From the NCBI GenBank assembly GCA_905397405.1, contig CAJPVJ010000307.1, positions 1 to 28,669 on the forward strand: 28,669 nucleotides of DNA, read 5' to 3'. A model generated the notes under the pieces. The model saw nothing but the letters and a program-made list of their open reading frames with translations, did not search any database and was not told where the DNA came from. The position numbers and the translations under genes were made by a program. Below, piece after piece: positions 22,562 to 28,669 of this stretch (position 1 is its first letter; each line of letters starts with the position of its first letter). The DNA is from Oppiella nova (Eukaryota; Arthropoda; Arachnida; Sarcoptiformes; Oppiidae).

Positions 22562-24405
22562 CTAATGTGGCGGCGGTTCTGATGGCTGTCCTCTCAATAT
22601 TTTCCTACGAGTGGAGGCGTTAGGAGATGTGCCACCAGTTCTGTTCACATTTCTAGTGGAGTTACTGTTGGCAACAGCGCCGGCCGTACTGTTGACTCGA
22701 GAGCCTGACGTCTGCCTCGACTTGTTTTGCTGTCTTCGGTGCAGAAGAGGTTGTTGTAAGTGTTGCTGTGGTTGAAAGGGTTGGTTAGGGTTTGTGTGTT
22801 GTTTGGCGCTGTTATACAGGGGTAAAGCCGTCGGCCTATCGTTTTCGTTTTCATTGTAGTTGGCATTTGAATGATTCTCATTCTCTGCGCCAAACACTAG
22901 CTTTTCGTCGCTGTTCTCTTCGTTAGAGCACTGGTATGTGTGGTTCACATACTGTTCATAAGACTGTACATCAGAACTAGAGTTTGAATGTCTCTCTTCT
23001 AAGTTTAGAGACTCGGTTAGTGTCGTAAGTAAGAGCTCCTGAACGAAGAGACTTCGGTCTACTCTTTGCACTTCAATGTGTTGCTGTTCCGCGTCAGAGA
23101 AGACCACTTCATTACACCTAACATCACATCAATCACACCATTAGTACTGACAACAACTCACTCATCGTTTCATTTGATAAATACCTCGAAAGTAGAAACT
23201 GTGAAGAGTTGGCGCTTTTAGGCGCAGAGGCTATACTAGTCGTCGTATTTTGATTACCGGTACTATTAGTAGTCTGAGTGACAGCAGCGGCGGCCGCGGC
23301 TAAGGTGGCGGGACTAGGATTGGGCTCCATTAGCACAACATAAGGCAATTGCTGTTGAGTTCCATTAACCGTCGAGTGAGAAGAGTTTGACTGCAGTTGT
23401 TGTTGAGATGACTGCTGCTGATGGCGACGAATCACTCGCTCGATGGGCGCCCTATCGAAGGGTTGTCTCAAAGGCGTGGAGGAACTCCTGTCTAACTGTA
23501 ACTGCATTTGCAACTGTTGTAATTGAGGCGTTGCGTGCGATTGGCCCAAATTGGCCGCTCGACGCACACCAGACAACTGGGACAGCAGTTCGGCGATCGG
23601 ATCCATTGAATCCCTATTGTTCGGAGACAATGACGACAAACCAGAGTTTGAACTGAACTGCATCTGCGATCGACGCGCTCTGACACTATTGAGTCCTCGT
23701 GTCGGATGCGGTGCTCTTCGACCCCTAATAGCCGTCTGCGGCTCTTCGTAAGCATCGACACAAATACGAGTTAAGGAAAAATCAGTCAAATTATTGCTAT
23801 TTATATCATTATCTCTACTAATATCGGGTGAAAAGGATATCAATTCCCGAGGACTCCTGTGTTCTAGTGTCAGATGTGTTGCGAAATCGTCGGTCACGTG
23901 ATTTGCTTCACCGCCGGGAAGGGCTGCACACACGGGACACACCTTCGCGTATATATCCATACAAACGACAGTTAGACATAAAATGGTAATCAAATAAATG
24001 GGTGTCATATCTGACCACTTCAGTGGATGAGTCGGCGTGTTCTGAAGTCACGTGTTCCTGAAGAGTCGCTTCAGTGAATCCCATTCGTGAACAGAAGGGA
24101 CAGGTGTAGGCCTGTGGCTGTTCCACAGACACCGCTTCTCCGCCATAGTATATGTCTGTTGGCAAAGGGGTGGTTAGTGCGAGTGTAAGGTACGGCAAGG
24201 TATGGATCAAGTGGTAAGACATACCGAAATCACTTCTGGTAAGTATGCATTGCATGGGATGATCGGTCGTATGTCTGGTGGATGTGACCCCCGACTCGAA
24301 ACAGGCGGCGCAGAGGTCGTAGTCGAAACATATGAGACATTTATATCGTTTACCCCTGAAGTTGCCCTTAAGGCACGAATCACAGCTCACTCCTGAGGCA
24401 GACAT
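22562..24405 (-). CDS. KCMF1: E3 ubiquitin-protein ligase KCMF1
   Basis: KCMF1 is an E3 ligase that works with UBR4 in protein quality control. Exons in transcript order: 24405-24225, 24155-24016, 23942-23185 and 23117-22562, giving 544 residues (human 381). A ZZ zinc finger occupies residues 8-49: Cys 8, 11, 23, 26, 32 and 35, then His 45 and 49. Next come DIYYGGEAVSVEQPQ, a C2H2-type finger (YTCPFCSRMGFTEATLQEH) and a second pair (VCPVCAALPGG, HLTLEHRSPREL). Other hallmarks are MDPIAELLSQLSGVRR, LQQLQMQLQL and DRSLFVQELLL. The extra length is low-complexity: Gln/Ser- and Ala-rich tracts in exon 3 and an Asn/Thr/Gln-rich C-terminus. The exon 2 donor (GTG/GTCAGA) is weak but gives TEVVCPVC, matching the family length. 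The start ATG 24403-24405 agrees with the second copy at 28549. It is convergent with SLF2 and divergent from QDPR. Confidence 0.95.
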
Positions 24406-25303
24406 ACCATCGATTAGATTACATTCAAGACAAACAAATTGAGTTCAATTTAAATGGTAATTAAAAACTCATTTCTACTGAAAATCACAACAAATAATGA
24501 CAACTCTTATGAGTGTTTATTTTGGGCACTATTTTCACGGCAATTCACTTCAAAGGAAAGCCAAACTAATTCAAGTGATTATTAAACAAGTATTGCTTCA
24601 AATCACATTAAAGTATTCATTTAAATAATTGTTTCATAAATGTTTTGATTGGAAATTATGTCAAAAAGTATCGGATGTTTGCATTGAATCAGAAAATCAA
24701 TAGTCATTTGAAATGATATGGAAAATGAGATCAATTTGTTTAGCAATCGATACCCATATTGTCGACAATGACTGCAATCAATACATGAATGAAGTGGACA
24801 TTGAATCCGATTTAATGACTGGAAAAGGGATTAAAAATAAAGCAAAAGTAATAATCATATGAAATGATAGCCATTTTGTGCCATAAATGCAAACATCACT
24901 CAATATATTGAATGCAATGTCTGTTATATAGCAATGCACTCAATGTATGTCTCATTGCATTCATTGCACTCATCACCACATCACCAGTGGATCCACTCAT
25001 CCGACCACTCAGTGGTCACATGCATGTGAGGCATACCTTCGTGATGAGTCGACATTCATCTAATTGTCCACAACTGGTATCACATTAATTCAATCAATTG
25101 AGAGCACAAATGGGTGACAAGTTTTCATGTATTCAATACCAAAGCATCACATATTCAGTACTCAATACATACACCAAATACAGTCTAACCTCTCGATACA
25201 GTCCAACCATACAATCCATGCAAACCTATTGCAATAGTATTGCCATACAATCCTATGAACGCATTACATGTACAGCACATCAATGATGTCCACTATTATT
25301 GTT

Positions 25304-25558
25304 TTCACACTCTTTTGACAATTCATTCAAAACTTGTGTCTCATTTGCATTTCATTTACAGATCAGTAGATTATAATATAATCAGTAAATCACTCATTAT
25401 ATGCATTTGATTCATGTTTGATGAGTGAGAATTCACACTCTTTTGACAATTCATTCAAAACTTGTGTCTCATTTGCATTTCATTTACAGATCAGTAGATT
25501 ATAATATAATCAGTAAATCACTCATTATATGCATTTGATTCATGTTTGATGAGTGAGA
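25304..25558. repeat. 128-bp direct tandem duplication
   Basis: Two copies with period exactly 128 (25304-25431 and 25432-25558), starting TTCACACTCTTTTGACAATT. They look identical. The right arm has a single copy at the matching place, near a scaffold N. Confidence 0.95.
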
Positions 25559-25655
25559 TATACCACACATTGTCAGTGAATGGCAACTGTTTTCACTGTC
25601 TTTCAAATGAGTGTCTATTCAGAGGATTGAGAGGAGAGAGGGATATAAAGAGAGC

Positions 25656-25658
<3 letters not shown>

Positions 25659-25694
<36 letters not shown>
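25659..25694. repeat. (GA)n microsatellite
   Basis: About 18 GA units. The mirrored (TC)n at 27349-27378 has about 15, so the two arms differ in repeat length as alleles often do. Confidence 0.95.
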
Positions 25695-25698
<4 letters not shown>

Positions 25699-25944
25699 GT
25701 GTCCGTGTAATCGGTATTTGCATGAAATGTATTGAGCGTTGACTGCATTGCAAACACTACTCCACTCTCTGTTAGCCTTCAATTCACTTCAATTGATTGC
25801 ATTTCAAATGTATTTCTAATATAAGTTGTCTGAAGTGAGCCAGTTGAAATCAAAGTTGTCACCAATTCACACATTTCTAACCATACAAGTGATTTTGTGC
25901 TCAAATTAGTGAATTGTGAGCACATCCTAAACACATCCTAAATA

Positions 25945-26034
25945 ATGTCATCCAATTCAAGACGAGTTCTCATATACGGAGGCAAAGGAGCCCTCGGATC
26001 TGCTTGTGTCCACTTCTTCAGACAACACAACTGG
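25945..26034 (+). CDS. QDPR: Dihydropteridine reductase, first coding exon (partial gene, left copy)
   Basis: QDPR regenerates tetrahydrobiopterin from quinonoid dihydrobiopterin with NADH in the cytosol, supporting aromatic amino acid hydroxylases. The exon encodes 30 residues, beginning [20 protein letters not shown] and ending FFRQHNW, followed by donor GTTTGT at 26035. The Gly-rich GGKGALG (residues 12-18) is the dinucleotide-binding loop, and the family reads RRVLVYGGRGALG here. The remaining exons are not in the window: downstream lies intron sequence, then the inverted copy. Whether a full gene exists depends on whether the inverted repeat is real. Confidence 0.9.
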
Positions 26035-26079
26035 GTTTGTGTCCATCCATTCATTTATTTGATTTGTTTTATAATTTAA

Positions 26080-26335
26080 GCCTATATTTAGTTATATTTC
26101 AATGAATCCATTGATTCACTATTTTGTGGCCAACTGTTGAATATGTGTTCACAACTGATCAATAGTTTGACAAAAACTTATAGCAATTAATTGCCATTCG
26201 TTTGAAAGCCTATATTTAGTTATATTTCAATGAATCCATTGATTCACTATTTTGTGGCCAACTGTTGAACATGTGTTCACAACTGATCAATAGTTTGACA
26301 AAAACTTATAGCAATTAATTGCCATTCATTTCAAT
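26080..26335. repeat. Second 128-bp direct tandem duplication
   Basis: Two copies in QDPR intron 1 with period exactly 128 (26080-26207 and 26208-26335), starting GCCTATATTTAGTTATATTT. They differ at GAATATG/GAACATG and at the last few bases. The right arm has one copy, closer to the second. Confidence 0.93.
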
Positions 26336-26840
26336 AGTATTACTCTTATATTGTTTAGTCTATTATAAGCATTAAGTGAATCAATTATTTTCACAATTAT
26401 TTTTAGAAAACATTTCAAATGAATGTAAAACTATTTTTCCCAAAACGCGAAAAACATGTTTTTCATGAATTTATTATTTATTTGTTTGCCGAGATTTCCT
26501 AAAATTGTGGAATTTTTAAAGTTTTTCACTTTAAAAGCGATAAAACTATTACAGATTTACAGAAAAATATTTTATTTATTATTTACTGTAATTATTTTGC
26601 TAATATCTTCAATTTAATTTTTTTTGTATAATTTGTTATTTAATCGAGAATTTACTTCAATGTCTCAAAATGTGTGCAAATCTTTAAAAATATGACTTGA
26701 ATTATAATTAATAGCATTTTTGTGACAATTTATGTTTGATGTCAACCTTCAAAGCAATTACGAGTACAGGAAAACTTAATTTATAACAAAAACACATCAA
26801 ATGAATCTTACATTATATCGAAATGCTTTTCAAAATATTC
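26332..26840. other. Central spacer of the inverted repeat
   Basis: About 509 bp of very AT-rich sequence present once, between the two arms. It reads as QDPR intron DNA. No gene, terminator-like element or mobile-element end is seen. Confidence 0.75.
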
Positions 26841-27019
26841 AAATGAATGGCAATTAATTGCTATAAGTTTTTGTCAAACTATTGATCAGTTGTGAACTGA
26901 ACACATGTTCAACAGTTGGCCACAAAATAGTGAATCAATGGATTCATTGAAATATAACTAAATATAGGCATAAATTATAAAACAAATCAAATGACTGGTT
27001 TGAATGGATGGACACAAAC

Positions 27020-27109
27020 CCAGTTGTGTTGTCTGAAGAAGTGGACACAAGCAGATCCGAGGGCTCCTTTGCCTCCGTATATGAGAACTCGTCTTGAATT
27101 GGATGACAT
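27020..27109 (-). CDS. QDPR: Dihydropteridine reductase, first coding exon (right copy)
   Basis: Inverted second copy of QDPR exon 1. All 90 bases match the left copy by eye, including the ATG (27107-27109), the GGKGALG loop and the donor after HNW. The intron beyond runs toward the central spacer, so no further exon can be reached before the other copy. See the left copy for function. Confidence 0.88.
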
Positions 27110-27344
27110 TATTTAGGATGTGCTCACAATTGACTAATTTGAGCACAAAATCACTTGTATGGTTAGAAATGTGTGAATTGGTGACAACTTTGATTTCAAC
27201 TGGCTCACTACAGACAACTTATATTAGAAATACATTTGAAATGCAATCAATTGAAGTGAATTGAAGGCTAACAGAGAGTGGAGTAGTGTTTGCAATGCAG
27301 TCAACGCTCAATACATTTGATGCAAATACCGATTACACGGACAC

Positions 27345-27348
<4 letters not shown>

Positions 27349-27378
<30 letters not shown>
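27349..27378. repeat. (TC)n microsatellite
   Basis: About 15 units, the mirrored counterpart of the (GA)n run at 25659-25694. Confidence 0.95.
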
Positions 27379-27381
<3 letters not shown>

Positions 27382-27590
27382 GCTCTCTTATATCCCTCTC
27401 TCCTCTCAATCCTCTGAATAGACACTCATTTGAAAGACAGAGAAAACACTTTCAATACCATTCACTGACAATGTATGGTATCTCTCACTCATCAAACATG
27501 AATCAAATGCATATAATGAGTGATTTACTGATTATATTATAATCTACTGATCTGTAAATGAAATGCAAATGAGACACAAGTTTTGAATGA

Positions 27591-27681
27591 ATTGTCAAAA
27601 GAGTGTGAAAACAATAATAGTGGACATCATTGATGNATTGTCAAAAGAGTGTGAAAACAATAATAGTGGACATCATTGATG
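27591..27681. other. Probable assembly join: 45-bp direct repeat around a single N
   Basis: The 45 bases at 27591-27635 recur exactly at 27637-27681, with one undetermined base (N) at 27636. An unmerged overlap across a one-base gap is what a scaffolder leaves when it joins two contigs. It casts doubt on the continuity of the right arm. Confidence 0.85.
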
Positions 27682-28548
27682 TGCTGTACATGTAATGCGT
27701 TCATAGGATTGTATGGCAATACTATTGCAATAGGTTTGCATGGATTGTATGGTTGGACTGTATTGAGAGGTTAGACTGTATTTGGTGTATGTATTGAGTA
27801 CTGAATATGTGATGCTTTGGTATTGAATACATGAAAACTTGTCACCCATTTGTGCTCTCAATTGATTCAATTAATGTGATACCAGTTGTGGACAATTAGA
27901 TGAATGTCGACTCATCACGAAGGTATACCTCACTTGCATGTGACCACTGAGTGGTTGGATGAGTGGATCCACTGGTGATGTGGTGATGAGTGCAATGAAT
28001 GCAATGAGACATACATTTCGTGCTATATAACAGACATTGCATTCAATATATTGAGTGATGTTTGCATTTATGGCACAAAATGGCTATCATTTCATATGAT
28101 TATTACTTTTGCGACATTTTTAATCCCTTTTCCAGTCATTAAATCCGATTCAATGTCCACTTCATTCATGTATTCATTGCAGTCATTGTCGACAATATGG
28201 GTATCGATTGCTAAACAAATTGATCTCATTTTCCGTATCATTTTAAATGACTATTGATTTTCTGATTCAATGCAAACATCCGATACTTTTTGACATAATT
28301 TCCAATCAAAACATTTATGAAACAATTATTTAAATCAATACTTTGATGTCATTTCAAGCAATACTTGTTTTATAATCACTTGAATTAGTTTGGCTTTGCT
28401 TTGAAGTGAATTACCGTGAAAATAGTGCCCAAAATAAACACTCATAAGAGTTGTCATAATTTGTTGTGATTTTCAGTAGAAATGAGTTTTTAATAACGAT
28501 TTAAATTGAACTCAATTTGTTTGTATTGATTGTAATCTAATTGATGGT
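27682..28548. other. Right-arm copy of the KCMF1-QDPR spacer
   Basis: Mirrored copy of the 24406-25275 noncoding spacer, with scattered base changes and small indels. Nothing else is recognised; the short frames at 27673-27870 and 28051-28257 have no support. Confidence 0.7.
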
Positions 28549-28669
28549 ATGTCTGCCTCAGGAGTGAGCTGTGATTCGTGCCTTAAGGGCAACTTCAGGG
28601 GTAAACGATATAAATGTCTCATATGTTTCGACTACGACCTCTGCGCCGCCTGTTTCGAGTCGGGGGTCA
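28549..28669 (+). CDS. KCMF1: KCMF1 first exon, second copy (3' truncated by window end)
   Basis: This repeats the first 121 coding bases of the KCMF1 gene at 24405-24285 in the opposite orientation. It reads MSASGVSCDSCLKGNFRGKR onward through the first six zinc-binding Cys of the ZZ finger to FESGV. By eye it is identical to the left copy over the whole length, although the adjoining upstream DNA differs at several positions. Whether a full second gene follows cannot be seen. Confidence 0.9.
   Translation, partial: MSASGVSCDSCLKGNFRGKRYKCLICFDYDLCAACFESGV

Larger units (their letters stand above)
24406..25944. other. Divergent spacer between KCMF1 and QDPR
   Basis: 1.5 kb of AT-rich noncoding DNA holding both presumed promoters. 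It contains a 128-bp tandem duplication (25304-25558) and a GA microsatellite (25659-25694). The frame at 25098-25286, also found in the right arm, follows short CATACA-like iterations and has no supporting features. Beyond these I see no recognisable element. Confidence 0.6.
24285..26331. repeat. Left arm of large imperfect inverted repeat
   Basis: The reverse complement of this arm recurs at 26841-28669. The arm runs from inside KCMF1 exon 1 through the spacer and QDPR exon 1 into QDPR intron 1. The left outer limit is set only by the window end cutting the right arm. Coding parts match exactly by eye; noncoding parts carry scattered substitutions and indels. This arm alone has two 128-bp tandem duplications. 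Confidence 0.95.
26841..28669. repeat. Right arm of large imperfect inverted repeat
   Basis: Reverse complement of the left arm, cut off by the window end inside KCMF1 exon 1. Differences from the left arm include single copies where the left has 128-bp duplications, a shorter microsatellite, a 5-base insertion near 26895 and scattered substitutions in the spacer. An N and a 45-bp direct repeat occur at 27591-27681. Confidence 0.95.

Noticed and set aside
25098-25286. Frame conserved in both arms of the inverted repeat (counterpart at 27673-27870)
   Set aside because: Conservation follows from the duplication itself; it lacks homology and derives from CATACA-like iterations.
1-28669. Mobile elements, CRISPR arrays, tRNA or rRNA genes
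   Set aside because: No transposase or reverse transcriptase frames, no regularly spaced repeats, and no tRNA B-box-like or rRNA-like segments were seen by eye; a dedicated search was not possible.

Overview
The window is eukaryotic nuclear DNA, most likely from an arthropod and perhaps an acariform mite. It holds intron-split genes of conserved animal families, mostly with short introns (44-83 bp) and GT-AG (once GC-AG) splice sites. Coding exons sit in very AT-rich noncoding DNA, and AATAAA signals follow several stops. No bacterial operon, CRISPR array, mobile element or rRNA/tRNA gene was seen. The species guess is inference only; the gene families themselves are clear.

Layout: (1) 221-1662 (+) SUCLG1, the mitochondrial succinyl-CoA ligase alpha subunit, lacking its first exon. 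(2) 2455-10486 (-) PDCD4, a translation inhibitor whose 6.4-kb AT-rich intron carries a 0.6-kb tandem duplication. (3) 11420-12283 (+) MED28, Mediator subunit. (4) 12418-14212 (-) LAP3, leucine aminopeptidase, convergent with MED28 and probably overlapping it at the 3' ends. (5) 15076-19149 (-) SMC2, condensin ATPase, containing a duplicated exon2/exon3 junction. (6) 19694-21890 (+) a gene I assign to SLF2, the SMC5/6 localisation factor, with a PIP box; it is divergent from SMC2 across a 0.54-kb spacer with an E2F-like site. (7) 22562-24405 (-) KCMF1, E3 ubiquitin ligase. (8) 25945-26034 (+) the first exon of QDPR, dihydropteridine reductase. (9) From about 24285 to the window end the sequence is a large imperfect inverted repeat: QDPR exon 1 recurs at 27020-27109 (-) and KCMF1 exon 1 at 28549-28669 (+).

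The genes are mostly unrelated housekeeping genes. The exception is the SMC2/SLF2 head-to-head pair, two chromosome-structure/repair genes that may share a cell-cycle promoter. I did not find a clearly new biological system. The most unusual signal is structural: the duplicated segments are identical or nearly so in coding exons but diverge in introns and spacers. With a single N flanked by a 45-bp repeat and two separate 128-bp tandem duplications, this looks more like two haplotypes stitched together during assembly than real palindromes, but a real inverted duplication cannot be excluded from sequence alone. Exon boundaries were set by eye from splice signals and remembered family sequences, with no alignment run.
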